From Mactra quadrangularis (Eukaryota; Mollusca; Bivalvia; Venerida; Mactridae): a stretch of DNA of 64,000 nucleotides. The stretch is from assembly GCA_025267735.1 (NCBI GenBank), contig CM046297.1, positions 15,898,011 through 15,962,010 on the forward strand. Reading direction: 5' to 3'. The position numbers were made by a program, and so were the translations under genes. A model generated the notes under the pieces. It saw only the letters and a program-made list of their open reading frames with translations. It was not told the origin of the DNA and did no database searches. This document shows positions 11,669 through 23,605 of this stretch, piece after piece (positions within the stretch are counted from its first letter, which is position 1; every line of letters starts with the position of its first letter).

Positions 11669-13092
11669 ATGAGATCTGAAACATGAGAAGTCTGACAACC
11701 TTGACTTAACAATATGAATTGATTATGTGATAGTTTACTGGTTTGGTGGAAAGAAATGAGATTTTTTCATCAAATATCAAGTATTTTCACTTAGTTTTAT
11801 AAAAATAGGCTGTATCTTAGGATACAAACATTGTTAGTTAATTTAGTAAATTGATGACAAGTTTATAATTACGCAGGGATTATTAGATAATAACACCGAG
11901 ATGAAATTTTAGACTTAAGACTGCATAGACTTACTTGAGACACAAATTTGGACAATAGGCTGCTTTCCGGGTACAATGTTCCTTCATTATTCTTAACCAG
12001 CCGTACTGTTGAATTTTTACTGTAACAGACAACATGTGCATGGAAAACTGACCTTGTTATTGAATTAATTAATGTTACTGTAACTTAAGCCTACTTTTGC
12101 TCAGTTCCTGTTATAGCTCAGGGAATTTTGCGTAATTACAATGCACAGTACATTTACCATGTTAATATGTTAACTTGGTTGAACATTGTGTGTGCAGTTA
12201 CCACCACTGTGGTCATTGGTTCTGTTGTGGAACTTTCATTTAGCATGTTGATTATGAGTTGAAGTGAGTTGACTGTTGTCCTGGTAGTAAAACAAGCTGT
12301 AAAATGGTAATGATTTTCCTAAATGTTTTTTTGTATGCTTGATTTGTTTTTAAGATGCAGATTTGATAAATATTGGATATTACATTGCCTTCCATAAGTT
12401 CCTTCATACTTTTACAATTTACATAGTGCTCAATGGAGTTTTAAAAGGTTGTAAAAACAAAGTATTGTTAAATGAATTTTAATTTTGCTTTTAAAATCAA
12501 ATTCTTATTATTTTGGATATGGAATCACAAAATATTCCAAACTTGATGTTGGTTCATTGTGATACATTTACCATAGTTTTGGAGGCTGATTTAAAACTTG
12601 CTGCAACTCAAAAATGAAATGTACCCTTAGAAAATTTGTTTAAATTACATGAATAATGAACTGCATAAATGTTATCATTTTACTTCCTGGAACTTGGAAT
12701 TGGTAGCGATTTAATTATTTGTATTGTGAAGAAACTTTTTGAGGGCAGTGCATATGAATATAAAGATGAAGATGGTTGTAGTCTGTGACCCTGGATGTCA
12801 CTGTTGGTCTGTTTTATTGAGCAGGCTGTAAAAATAATCCAGTGGTCTGTAATTTGAGATCAAAGAGGCTATTCTGACACCTGTCTAAGTTGATAAATAA
12901 TTTGATGTAAAAAATCAGGTCTAAATGCAAATATTTCCTTGAAACTTCCAAAATTAAATTTGCACTGTGAGTAGAAGTTGAGAATACTACACAGTGTCAG
13001 GATTGACAATACTGTCTGGTTTCCTCAACTCTCCTGTATAAATGTTATAAATAACTTAGAAATATTTTCTGGATTAAATATCTCTTAATTTT
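11669..13092. other. no gene seen
   Basis: AT-rich sequence with no recognisable coding, RNA or repeat feature. Confidence 0.45.
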
Positions 13093-13362
13093 TATACCCC
13101 CGCTTCGAAGAAGAGGGGGGTATACTGTTTTACCCTTGTCCGTGCGTCCGTCTGTCCGTCCGTTACAAAATTTCCGTCGCAATTTTCTCAGCAACTATAA
13201 CATGCAGCAGCCTAATACTTTGCATATTGCTTCATCCCATAGTCCCATGTAGTGTAAAGCGATTTCATGCTCCTTGCTCATCTACTTCCTGTTTGTCGCA
13301 TATTTTTAGATTTTTGCGGGGGTATCACTAGTGAGCATTAGCTCACAGATTTACTTGTTCAT
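13093..13362. mobile_element. short 'tatacccccgc' mollusc-type element
   Basis: It begins 'tatacccccgcttcgaagaa' then 'gaggggggtatact' and ends 'tttttgcgggggtatcac'. It includes the characteristic 'gtccgtgcgtccgtctgtcc' run at 13138-13157. The ends form an inverted 'atacccccgc/gcgggggtat' pair. Elements of this design are widespread in bivalve genomes (general knowledge). Confidence 0.75.
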
Positions 13363-14173
13363 CCCTGTCTCATGTTGTCGTACTCAGTCAGTACTTTCAG
13401 TTTTATTTTACTACCAGTGGCAATAGTTAGTTGGTGCAGTAAAATCATTCAGAGGTTAATTAGGTTTATTTATTTTTTTACTTGAATTGGGTCACAATAT
13501 TGATGAATTCTTATCAATGGCTGATTATGTTTGGTATTTAGCTAGATTGGTTGGATTAAATGGATTTTCCTGCTGATTAAAGGGACCCTAAATTGGGCTA
13601 TAGAAATATTTTCCACTTAAATTTTGTATGAGACAATGTCTGTTTGTACACAGTACACTAAATATCATGTTGATGTATATTAATGTGGTGAGTAAACAAC
13701 ACCATTTAATCATACTATAGCTGTTGAAAAGAACACTTTTAAAAGCTTATTATTTAATCCAGTACTGACCAGTACTGCGTCATTTGCCCAACCAAATTGC
13801 TTAGACCAGTGTGTGAAGTAAAGTTAAATCAATGATCATTTTCATGAATTAGGCAATAACTCAATTATTAATTGATGTTTTGGTTTTTTAGTCCATAAAT
13901 TTGAAATAACATAGTTAAATGATATCGCTGAACAATATTCAGTCAAATACACTTGCAAGGTTTATAAAAAAATAAAGTCTTGGAAAGTGTACATATACTG
14001 TTTTTGACTGTCCAAATTTTGAGTTTCCCAATTGAAAGGGTCTCAAACCAGTATGGAAAAATAAAACAACATCCTATCCTAAATAAATGCCAGACAAACA
14101 TTATCTGGAGAACTGTGCCAAGTATTGGGTCTATAAAAGGCTTGTCTAGAGTACTTAACAATGTGTTGGGATT

Positions 14174-14325
14174 AGGTCACAACAAATTGATCATATGTTC
14201 TATGGTTTCGCTCGCACCTTAATTTTGACGGTTTTTACAAAAAAAATATTTTTATTCCCTCGCTCGCTCATAAAAATTTGGTCAAACCGCTATATAAAGC
14301 AAGTGAACAAAGACTTTTTCTGGCC
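14174..14325 (+). mobile_element. ~220-bp MITE family, copy 1 (right end missing)
   Basis: It matches 22841-23067 over its left 150 bases: TIR 'aacaaattgatcatatgttc', then 'ccttaattttgacggttttt' and 'aaatttggtcaaaccgctat'. The right TIR seen in the 22.8 kb copy is absent. Confidence 0.8.
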
Positions 14326-14549
14326 TTAAGTTTATTTATATTCTCTGTAATCAAACTAATGATGGATACTAAATGTCAGTGATTACAAAAATATCCCGAT
14401 GAGAGATGCATGGGCAGCCAACCAATATGTGTCTGTTGCGTTCTGTTTATTTTGGTTTCTCCTATTTGTAGGAAAAATAAAGTTATATAAAAATGTAATT
14501 TTTTATGCAAAAATGAATATAAATTAAATATGGTCCTAAAAAGTGATCA

Positions 14550-14839
14550 AACCTGGGTCGATAGCGCAGTTGGTAGCGCGCCGGGATTTGGATACTTGTG
14601 CCTGAGGGGGTGTGGGTTAGAATCCCACCCGGGGAGGTTATACCCTTCCATGAAAATTTGACAAAATGTCGATTTTCCTCCATTAATTAGATAATATGGA
14701 GAAGTTTCTGGCCTTGTGGAAAGGTAGGTGAGTACTGGTTTTTAGACAATGGTCCAGGAAAGCTAGGTTAGGTGCACTGGATGCAGTAAAATGACCTAAA
14801 ATTGTGTTGACACGGCGTTAACTCCAATAAATAAATATA
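14550..14839 (+). repeat. SINE-A, full length, with TSD
   Basis: A complete copy with a tRNA-like head ('gatagcgcagttggtagcgc'; B-box region 'gggttagaatccc'), body, 'cacggcgttaactcc' and (ataa)n tail. A perfect 13-bp target duplication, 'taaaaagtgatca', lies at 14537-14549 and 14840-14852. Confidence 0.95.
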
Positions 14840-15139
14840 TAAAAAGTGATCAGAATTTCAATTATCCATGTTTTAATCTAAATATTTCTGTTGTTAAGTA
14901 ACATAACATCATTGCATGAGTTATAATTTAGTCTAATATTTAAAACCTTGCACTAGAATGTATGCCAAGTAAACATATATCTAATAGAAGTAGATTTCTT
15001 TTAGTCTTAAAACTTAAACTTAATTGACGGACCAATAGACTTAATTAGGAACTCAAATTTGTGGTTTTTTTCTGTGTGCATGTGGTACAAACAGTTTGTT
15101 ACATTTTATTGATGAAAATTTCTAAATTTAGGTACTCAA

Positions 15140-15512
15140 ATTAAATTCACGTGAAACCCGAAAATCTGCTAAATAAAGATTGCTTCTTTAAGTACGAAAT
15201 GGACTGGGTACGAATATAAAGGTCGCGAAAATGTATCAGTGATGTAATATCAAGTAAAATGTATATGTATATACAACATGAAACATAAATTGTAACAGAA
15301 TATGCAGCTCTTAATATACTGCAGATTGATTTAATAAAGGGAAATAACCATTGCAGGGAGTTAGTGTCTTTTAGGTGCCCTTTTGCTTTTATGCTTATAA
15401 CTTTTGTAGATATGTTTAAAGGTCAGTATCGAATCGAAATTCGTGGGTCCGGAATTGAAATCGAATGGCCGCCCTCGCAGTCGAGTTTCGATGAATCGAA
15501 TCGTTGCAGCCC
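15140..15512 (-). mobile_element. hAT-like element, internally deleted copy
   Basis: The reverse complement matches 18926-19540. On the minus strand it starts 'agggctgcaacgattcgatt', followed by 'cacgaatttcgattcgatac', 'gcgacctttatattcgtacc' and a 'cagattttcgggtttcacgt' end. The opposite terminus is missing, so the copy is truncated. Confidence 0.75.
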
Positions 15513-15549
15513 TAGTTGATACGGCGTTGACTCAAATAAATAAATAAAT
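15513..15549 (+). repeat. SINE-A 3' tail fragment
   Basis: 'gttgatacggcgttgactc' followed by an (aaat)n tail. This is only the last ~35 bases of SINE-A and abuts the end of the hAT-like copy. Confidence 0.7.
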
Positions 15550-16067
15550 TATATATCAACATAGCCATGTGAAAAGCTAGTTGTTATTCATATTATTCTT
15601 ATTGAAGTCCAAGTAATATTAATAATAACATGATAAAACCCTGCTGATTTAAATAAATATGGATTACTATTTTATTAATAGTGATAAATTATAATGATAA
15701 TAAATAATAATATAGACTTTATTTAACAATGGCTACACATTTTGATGAATCAAATCTTCCATGTGGACCTCTGATAAAAACTTGTACAAGTTGTTTACAA
15801 TATTAACATAGTGAAAACATCTAAAAAATTCATAAATTGAATACAGAAGTATTGTAGTAAGTATCTAAATACACAGGGTAAATGTATGTGCCACTGACTG
15901 TGAAATAAAATTTAACGATACATTTTATATCATTAATAAAACCATTGCAGTTACTTAAGATTATTAAGTACAACAATAAATTAAATCAATGTCTATATTT
16001 TAATAATTAAAAGTATTTGTTGTCCAAAGACATGAAATTCAGTACTTAGTTACACAGCCACCCTTTA
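15550..16067. other. no gene seen
   Basis: Very AT-rich spacer with no recognisable feature. Confidence 0.45.
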
Positions 16068-16069
16068 TA

Positions 16070-16569
16070 CAGTAGAACCACTGTATAATATAATAATACA
16101 GTACATAGAAGTTTAGAATTTTGCATGTTGTGAAAGTGGAAAGTTGAGAAAACAACTCAAAACTTGATCACGAAAAATCCCATACAATAATTGTATGGCA
16201 TATTGAGAAAATAGGACATTAGCTAAGACTGGACAGTCTGGTCAGTCCTGAGACTGTGTAATATTGTATGTCACATTGAGAAAACAGGACATTAGTGAAG
16301 ACAGGACAGTCTGGTCAGTCCTGGGACTGTGTAATATTGTATGTCACATTGAGAAAACAGGACATTAGTGAAGACAGGACAGTCTGGTCAGTCCTGGGAC
16401 TGTGTAATATAGTATGTCACATTGAGAAAACGGGACATTAGTGAAGACTGGACAGTCTGGTCAGTCCTGAGACTGTGTAATATTGTATGTCACATTGAGA
16501 AAATAGGACATTAGCTAAGACTGGACAGTCTGGTCAGTCCTGAGACTGTAATATTCTCAGGTTCTACTG
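16070..16569. mobile_element. pogo-like MITE flanked by TA
   Basis: It begins 'cagtagaacca' and ends 'ggttctactg', with a TA dinucleotide outside each end (16068-16069 and 16570-16571). The terminal 'CAGTAGAACC' matches the general pogo/Tigger pattern (family knowledge). Most of the interior is a five-copy 73-bp minisatellite, and no transposase remains. Confidence 0.8.
16202..16558 (+). repeat. 73-bp minisatellite, five copies
   Basis: The repeated landmark 'attgagaaaa' starts at 16202, 16275, 16348, 16421 and 16494, an exact 73-base step each time. Each unit contains 'ggacagtctggtcagtcct', itself partly palindromic ('ggacagtctggtcagtcc'). Copies differ by only a few substitutions, so expansion is recent or homogenised. 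Confidence 0.95.
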
Positions 16570-16727
16570 TATCTAAAAATTGAATGACAAGACTTTCAGT
16601 TGTGAAAACCATTGTAACATTTATTTGTCAAATAATGTTCAAACCTTTATATTGTATCTTTTGTACCAGTAATTTGACTGCATTGAATGAAAAAATATCT
16701 GTGTAGTAAGGGTTTGAAATCTTCTCT

Positions 16728-16945
16728 GGGAGGTTAATATACCCTTCCATGGAAACATGTTGAAAATGTCAATTTTTCCTCCATTTAATAATAAGGTATA
16801 TGGAGAAGTTGCCGGTCTTATGGAAGGGTTGGTGAGTACTGGTTATAGACGAGGGTCCAGGAAAGCTAGGTTAGGTGAGTTATCCACAGTATAATAACTT
16901 TCATTGTTTTGACACAGTGCTAAACCCAGTATATAAATAAAATAA
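16728..16945 (+). repeat. SINE-A copy, 5'-truncated and diverged
   Basis: It starts in the 'gggaggttaatataccctt' block after the missing tRNA head and runs through 'ggtccaggaaagctaggtta' to a degraded tail ending 'aaacccagtatataaataaa'. Confidence 0.8.
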
Positions 16946-18130
16946 TCACTGCAATGTTTTATTAAATTAATTAATTCCTTAATATTATTAATTATACACA
17001 TGTGAGTGTATTGATTAATATTGTGAGGTTTCATTGAAAAAATCATACTTAAGATTTGTTAAATTAATAAAATCAAAATGAAGTCTTTTCTTCAATGTCA
17101 TACAGTCTTAGCACCTAAGTACCTAATTCAACCTATAGAATGAGAGTATGCCAAGTGTGGCTGTGTAAAATCATCATTCACATAGAATGCTACATATTAA
17201 TAGAACGATAGTCATACATTCACTTCATGTATCAAACAAAAATTAATGTTGTCATACATCGTTTAATATTTTATTTTCAATATGAATGACTAAAATAAAA
17301 AATATTTCAAAATATATGTAGTTGTTACTAACGATGCTAGGTAGTGATCTACTATGGCTAAAGTCACATTGAAGAAGAAAAAAAAGAAATTCCTCATACA
17401 AGAATAAAAATAGGATAGAAAAAAGAAAAATGGAAATAAAAAGAAAGAAAAATATAATAGAAAAAAAATATGATAGAAAAAAAAGAAAAATGAACATAAA
17501 AGGAAATAAAAGTATGATAGAAAAAAGAAAAATAACAAATCTGGAAATCTAGATTATAGAATACAAAAAAAGGATAACTTGTCCAAACAGACTTAGTGGT
17601 ATTAACCATGGTTCAGGGTGGTTATACTGTTTAAGATTGTTGGATTGAAGTAAACCTTATGTACTTGTACAATGGACAGTAGTCGGGTATAGTATGGGAA
17701 TCTAGCTAAGGTGCTTCTACATATATACAGTACTTGAATTGAAGTACACAAAGATTAACAAGAAAAATGACCATTGTTTTTTTTTTACCAGTAATGATGT
17801 ATTGTAGCTTTATTTGTTTTTGATACAGGAAAGAGAGGGTATAGAGTGTTATTCTTTCATTTAAGGCATAGCAATAATTGTTTATGTGAATGTGATATTT
17901 ACATGTGCTCATGACTTAGTGTACTATAGATAAAGGTTGATATCTGGTATAAAGTATTAAGACTGATGATTTGTATGTATATGACTTCAAGGGCTGAACA
18001 AAATACTAGTGTTACTCAATTTAAAAATAAAGGGGAGTTACAAAAAGGGTTTTCGTTCGGCTATTGACTTTAAAATGTAATGTAATAACATGTTATATGT
18101 GTATCTAAAATAATTGTGGAAAAATAATGC
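16946..18130. other. AT-rich spacer with purine-rich tract
   Basis: No gene is visible. A 150-base A/G-rich tract at 17383-17535 ('aaaagaaaaatgaacataaa' type) produces spurious Phe-rich frames on the minus strand. Confidence 0.5.
17383..17535 (+). repeat. A/G-rich low-complexity tract
   Basis: Imperfect runs of 'gaaaaa', 'ataaaa' and 'atgatagaaaaaa'. The overlapping minus-strand frames translate to Phe/Leu/Ser-only peptides, typical of low complexity rather than coding. Confidence 0.85.
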
Positions 18131-18132
18131 CT

Positions 18133-18478
18133 CAGTCCCATAAAATCGTGGCTTGTTACGGACCCGTACATGCAGACAGTCGTAGGCCGTCGGAAGCCTT
18201 GCGTATCAAGATGATGGTACGCACATGGTACAAAACAACACACCCGTACGGAGCCGTAGCTGGAAGATATGCATGTTTAATCTAGACTCAGCAGCCATGA
18301 TTTTGTTCATGATTTGACTCTGAAACTGATAGGTGTATCCTGGGCTCATATCACGGACCCTGGTAAAAACGTGACAGTCCGTAGGGATTTGCAAGAGTCC
18401 GTACGGGTCCTTGCGGAGCTTGATTGCACGGCGCCTGTATGGTGCTCTCACGGCTATTTTTATGTTTATGGGACTGTA
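18133..18478. mobile_element. MITE with 'cagtcccataaa' ends
   Basis: The left end 'cagtcccataaaatcgtggc' is the near reverse complement of the right end ('gctatttttatgtttatggg' then 'actg'). The interior is GC-richer than its surroundings and contains inverted 'acggacccgtac' and 'gtacgggtcc' blocks. Frames on both strands (18206-18508) are probably by-products. Confidence 0.6.
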
Positions 18479-18917
18479 GCTTCAGGTCTGTATGCAATGG
18501 TATTTTGATTTTCAATGCAGTTCACTAATGAAATATTATACTGACATTTGCCAACTTATTACTTGTATATGTTACAAAGATATTTTACAAATTCATGGCT
18601 TAATCATGTTACAATGGTTTAAAATGATTATTTTAACAATTTTGAAATATATATAAAATAATGTATACCATTTATTGATAAATTTTATTCAATTGTCACT
18701 GGCACATACATTAACAGTTAAACAACTCTGATTGGCATACTTGAATTACCGATTATGATTTAGTCTTAACACAGAAAATTATAAATCTCAATAACTATTA
18801 AAGTAACCAATAATTAGTGATTTCAATTAAAATTACTAAGACATCAATGGTTTGTCAAGTCTCTGAAAAAATATTTTGTAGTCGGTAACACCATTTGAAT
18901 AACTAGTGTAAACAGTA
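18479..18917. other. no gene seen
   Basis: AT-rich spacer without a recognisable feature. Confidence 0.45.
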
Positions 18918-18925
18918 TCATATGT

Positions 18926-19938
18926 GGGGCTGCAACGATTTGATGCATTGAAACTCAATTGCGAGGGAGCCGATTCAATTTTGATTCAGGACCCACGAGT
19001 TTCGATTTGATACTGACCTTTAAACATGTCTACATAAGTTATAACGATAAAAGCAAAGGCCCAACTAAAAGACGAAGTATGAAACTGGGTTTCACTTTGT
19101 TACATTTCTCTAAAGTTTACATTACGATTTTAAGTAGCACGTCTTGGAAACTGTTCCATAAATATATTTATAGTATATGCCCTGATCCTACGCTAATTGG
19201 GTTGGTGTCATTGAATTTTACTTGTTCTGACAAACCAGAAGTTTAGCTCCGCACACGCAAGTCAAGGTTTGATGTTAGTTAATTCAAATTTTTATATATT
19301 TGCCTACCTAGTGTAGGTTTATGTTATATGTACAAAGTACAATGGTATATCAAGAACTGCATCTTTCTACAATTAATGCTCCATGCTGTCTACACTTTTT
19401 TAGTCAAAATTACATTAATAATACATTTTCGCGACCTTGAAATTCGTACCCAATCCATTTCGTACTTGAAAAAATCAAATATTAATTTAGCAGATTTTTT
19501 GAGTTTCGTGTTATCAAATTTCAGTTACACTTTTATTTAATCATATTTTTTAGACTTAAGCTCAAATAAATGTATAAATGCATATTTGAAGTAAATTATA
19601 TTAATAAATGAATCAGCCGCGGCCGTGGTGTAGTGGTTAGCATGTCTGACTTCGAATCCGGAGATTCCGGGTTCGAAACCCGGTCGGGGCAGGTCATACC
19701 CTATACATGAGTTGTCGGCCTCGTGGTAGGGTAAGTTAGTACTGGTGATAGATAAGTGTCCAGGAAACCTATAGTAGGAAGAGCTGGCCGTCGTGTATAT
19801 GACCTATATATGTGTTATATGCGACGTTAAAAAAAAATAAAAATAAAAAATAAATAAATGAATCAAATAGAAAAAAATCGAATCGAAAGAAAAAATATCG
19901 AATCGAATCGACTTTCCGGTGAATGATTGCTGCTCTAA
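18926..19938 (+). mobile_element. nonautonomous hAT-like element with 8-bp TSD
   Basis: The left end 'gggctgcaacgatttgatgc' has the 'GGGCTGCAAC' start common to many hAT elements. The right end reads 'atgattgctgctctaa', an imperfect inverse. An 8-bp duplication, 'tcatatgt' at 18918-18925 and 'tcatatgg' at 19939-19946, supports hAT-type insertion. The interior has no transposase. A SINE-C sits inside, and without it the element is about 760 bp. Confidence 0.8.
19616..19852 (+). repeat. SINE-C, full length, nested, with TSD
   Basis: A third tRNA-headed family. Its head reads 'ggccgtggtgtagtggttag' (A box) with a B box 'gggttcgaaaccc'. The body has 'gagttgtcggcctcgtggta' and 'gtccaggaaacctatagtag', followed by the 3' block 'tgcgacgttaaa' and an A-rich tail. 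A perfect 13-bp duplication 'aataaatgaatca' lies at 19603-19615 and 19853-19865. It inserted into the hAT-like element, so it is the younger of the two. Confidence 0.93.
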
Positions 19939-19946
19939 TCATATGG

Positions 19947-20884
19947 TTAAAAGAAATGTTTCTGATTATATCTAAGTCTGTACATGAGTACCATCTTGGG
20001 GTATGAGGTCATGTTCATTTTTGGAAGGAATTTTTTTTCCAAAAAATTCCTTTCTATGTCAGCGCACTGCGAAATTTGAAAAAGAACGAACAACACATAA
20101 CAATTAGTTAATGCACCCAAGAAAATAGTGCAGTAGAAAAATATGAATACTATCAAACGTAGATGAATTGGAAAAATGATTCAAACAAATACTTGAAATT
20201 ATGATATTTAATGTTTCTTTACAACATTATTCATACTGTGACCGGAGAATAGTTATTTTGTATTTTTGCGCAATATTTTTTTCTGCCACACGCTTGTATA
20301 TAATTTATACTACTTAGCAGACGATATTCACAGCTGGAGTTTACTGTGAGGACGTAAAGCGACGGCCATGTGTCAATGAATTACCGTTGTAGATTTTCCA
20401 TCATGATGTAAGCAGATCTGATTTATACAGAAGTATTGGAAGTATTTAATTGAAGGTTAATATTGAATGAATTCACTAAATGAATTAGCTATGCAGCATA
20501 ATAATATTGGACAGTAAATGCAATTGGAACAAAATACATGTACAGTCATTCATGATGTATGTACCATATTAAAAGCATTTATGCATGCTAACAAAGAGTA
20601 ATCTTTTAACAACAACATGCAAGATAATCAGAGCTATGTACCCTGTATCCCAAGATCAAAATAAATAAGTCCAAGGAAGAAAGACTTCGACATATTTTAT
20701 CCTTAAATGTGCATGATTAATTGTATCAAATCAATGATGAATAAATGACCAGTATGACTTAAAACTAACTTATAATGCTGTTCTGAATTACACATTATGA
20801 TGTTTTTTTTGTGTGTGAAAAGTCCATATTTAGCATGATTTTTTACATTTGGTATATAAATGTTCATGAAAATATCACATATTT
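19947..20884. other. no gene seen
   Basis: AT-rich spacer. A small 12-bp-stem hairpin ('aaggaattttttttcc...') is at 20028-20055. The minus-strand frame at 19947-20156 has no recognisable domain. Confidence 0.4.
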
Positions 20885-21010
20885 ATTCTCCGCCTTTCGC
20901 TTGCTTCTCAAAATGCCAGAAATGGGGAAAACAATTTTGTTTTGCTCGCTAGCTCCATTTTTTCAGACAAAATCCATAGAATATAATTATGATCAATTTG
21001 TTTTGGCCTT
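20885..21010 (+). mobile_element. ~220-bp MITE family, copy 3 (right part, diverged)
   Basis: It resembles the right third of the 22.8 kb copy: 'tgctcgctagctccattttt' versus 'tgctcactcaccccattttc', then 'aaaatccatagaa' and 'atgatcaatttgttttggcc' versus the right TIR. The left end is not recognisable. Confidence 0.4.
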
Positions 21011-21238
21011 AACGCCAAAGCAACACATTTTATAGGTTATATCACGGAGACCAGTCTACATACTGTTTCTGAAAAGGCTAAATCTCTGGATTTAGCTGTT
21101 AGTGACTGACTACTGCCCTGCATGATTTAGAATCAGTGGTAGGAAGGGAGAATGACCATAGAAATTATTCATACCTAAGCTCCACGAAAATATAACCCGC
21201 CCAGGAATCGATCCTTCAACCCGTCGATCAGTAGAATA
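21011..21238 (-). repeat. SINE-B copy, head-truncated
   Basis: Minus-strand copy from the 'aacgccaaagcaacacattt' tail region through 'aaggctaaatctctggattt' and 'ccgcccaggaatcgatcc'. The start of the tRNA head is missing. Confidence 0.85.
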
Positions 21239-22144
21239 ATGTGATAAATGATGTGGGAAATGAAATATGAAACATAGTTGGCAATGAATGATAAAGAGAT
21301 AATGATGATAAATAGTAACTTTGAAGTCTTAAATCTTTCCAAAATTCCTTCCAACAGTACTTTCAGTACTTTGATAATTCATTAGATGCATAAATTAATT
21401 ACTTTGTGATTGGACTATTTAACTTTAGAGTACAAAAAAACCTGAGTTTAAATCAAACTTAATTAAATTATATTTTACATTGATTTAAATTTATGTGCAC
21501 ATTGTATTTCTGTCTTGAAAATTGCTGGAAAAATTTATTAATTACCTTTTTTGCCTAATGCTACTTGTTTGATTGAGTTTAAAGCACATTAGTGTAAATA
21601 TTTTGTATGAGAAATAATGATATAGGCTCAATGAACCTAATGCTCCTCTGAAAGAATTTACTGCACCAACTTTCCAGCTGTCATGATCTTCATGCTCATT
21701 GTCAGCTTTATATTTGTGATCACTTTTGTAAGTATTTCTATTTGTCCCTCAGTCTGATAGTCCCCTACTTCTCTGCATTTCAAACATTACAAACTGCACC
21801 CCCCAAACTTAATTGAATACAAAAAAATGCTGACACAGTTGGAAGGAGGGATTGAGTTATAGCGATACCTCCGGCATACAACTCAAAGGAAACTTAAATA
21901 TAACTGGCCTGGATATTTCCAGTCATACTGCATTGATCCTCGAGACCACTGAAGATTTATGTTGGGATATTGGTCATATTGCGTGGCTGGGGGGAGGGTT
22001 TTTGGCATTATTTTGAAATAATCTATTCTAACTGACCTTTTGTTTGTTTTTTGCTTTTTTATTATAATTTCTCTCTAAGGTTACAAGATACTGTGATATA
22101 AGATACTTTGGTAGGAATTATTTGTATTGTTTTGTATTGTATTG
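21239..22144. other. no gene seen
   Basis: AT-rich spacer without a supported feature. Confidence 0.45.
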
Positions 22145-22146
22145 TA

Positions 22147-22374
22147 CAGGGGTGTGAAATTTCAAATTTATTCCACTTGTCTATAGACAAATACCACTTG
22201 TCCATGGACAAGTGAATATGCTTAAAATCTGTTTATCTCCTAGTCCACTGCAAAATTTCGCTTGTCTAAAGATTTAAAAAATATTTTCCTACTGACAATT
22301 AGGATAGTTTGTGTTTCTTGTCAACTACCCAAATATGACTTAGACAAGTCAGCCATTGAAATTCCACACCCTTG
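22147..22374. mobile_element. 228-bp MITE flanked by TA
   Basis: It begins 'caggggtgtgaaatttcaaa' and ends 'attgaaattccacacccttg', inverted with a few mismatches. TA lies outside each end (22145-22146 and 22375-22376). The interior carries palindromic blocks, including a perfect 20-base one, 'cacttgtccatggacaagtg', so it can form nested stems. Confidence 0.85.
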
Positions 22375-22389
22375 TACTTATTATGATTT

Positions 22390-23540
22390 AAAGCTCTCCT
22401 GGGCTATAAGCTCAGGGTGAGCTATTAGGATCACTCAATGTCTGTCGTCTGTTCACACATAGTTTCCTTAACGCTCTAGCAAGCACACTTTTGCCTCAAT
22501 TGTCTTGAAACTTGGTATGGATGTTAGCCCCAATCATATCTCGGATATGTTTAACTTGGGTTCCCTTTGGTCCAAAACTAGGTCACAATGCTCAAATATG
22601 TTCAAACATGGGTAACACTCTAGAGGCTACATTAACAATCAGATAATCCTGGAAATTTGTCAAAAAGTGATATGATGATTTCCAGGTCAAGTTGAAATAT
22701 GGGTCTCATGGGGGTTAAAAACTAGGTCACAATTCCTTACATGGAAAAACCTAGCATTCTAGAATGAAATATCCTGGAATTTTGTCTGAAATGTTGATTT
22801 GATAAAATCCAGGTCAGATTTATATACATGTACCTGTATTCTAGACCACAACAAGTTGATCATATGTTCTATAGATTCCCTTGCGCCTTAATTTTGACGG
22901 CTTTTACAAAAAATATTTTTATTCCTTAGCTCGCTCATAAAAATTTGGTCAAACCGCTATATAAAGCAACTGAAATAAGATTTTTAAAAAAAACTTTCTT
23001 TGCTCACTCACCCCATTTTCCCCCAGAAAAATCCGTAGAACACATGATCGACTTGTTTAGGCCCTAGAGTAAAAATCTAGGTCACTATGCCCTAATATGG
23101 AAATACCTTGTTTACTTTAGAGGCTTCATTTACATCCTGAATATTCTTGAAAGTTATCTGTGTGGTTGATTTGATTATTGCTAGGTCTAGTTCAAATATG
23201 GGTCATCTGAGGTCAAAAACTAGGTCACAAGGCCCAAATATGGAAAAACCTTATCTCAAAAACGCTATCAGAATACACTGAAACTTTGTCAAAAGGTTTT
23301 ATGATTTCCAGGTCAAGTTTAAATACAGCTGAGCTTAACTGGGGTCAAACATTAGGTCACATTGCCCAGATATGGTAAAACTTAGTTTACACTTTTTAGG
23401 GGTCATTTTACTATCATACCATGAGGCTTTTACTTTGTTGCAAAAAAGTTTCATTCCTTGATTCTTATATTTTTCTGATTTATGTATATATCAATGGTAT
23501 TTGGGTGAGCGAGAAAGGGCTATCATGGCCCTCTCATTTA
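22390..23540 (+). repeat. mollusc-type repeat with five diverged internal modules
   Basis: The motif 'aaactaggtcacaa' or a variant recurs at about 22575, 22720, 23080, 23220 and 23350, each followed by '...aatatgg.aaaaacct'. The repeat is bounded by 'ctcctgggctataagctcag' and 'gggtgagcgagaaagggcta'. Repeats of this type are common in bivalves (general knowledge; origin unclear). A MITE interrupts it at 22841-23067. Confidence 0.7.
22841..23067 (+). mobile_element. ~220-bp MITE family, copy 2 (complete, nested)
   Basis: The left TIR 'acaagttgatcatatgttct' and right TIR 'gaacacatgatcgacttgtt' are inverse. Outside them 'ctagacca' and 'ggccctag' extend the pair. The interior matches the copies at 14174 and 20885. 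It disrupts the module repeat around it and is therefore younger. Confidence 0.85.
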
Positions 23541-23605
23541 TGTGTTAATTTTGAGTAAGATGGTACATTTCTTAATTTATGTCATTTTATTTGTCAAATT
23601 TTCAG

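Noticed and set aside
16202..16558. CRISPR-like regularly spaced repeats
   Set aside because: The units are contiguous 73-bp tandem copies without unique spacers, inside a transposon in a metazoan genome.
17252..17609. Phe-rich minus-strand frames that look like membrane proteins
   Set aside because: They come from an A/G-rich low-complexity tract. Three overlapping frames all give the same Phe/Leu/Ser composition.
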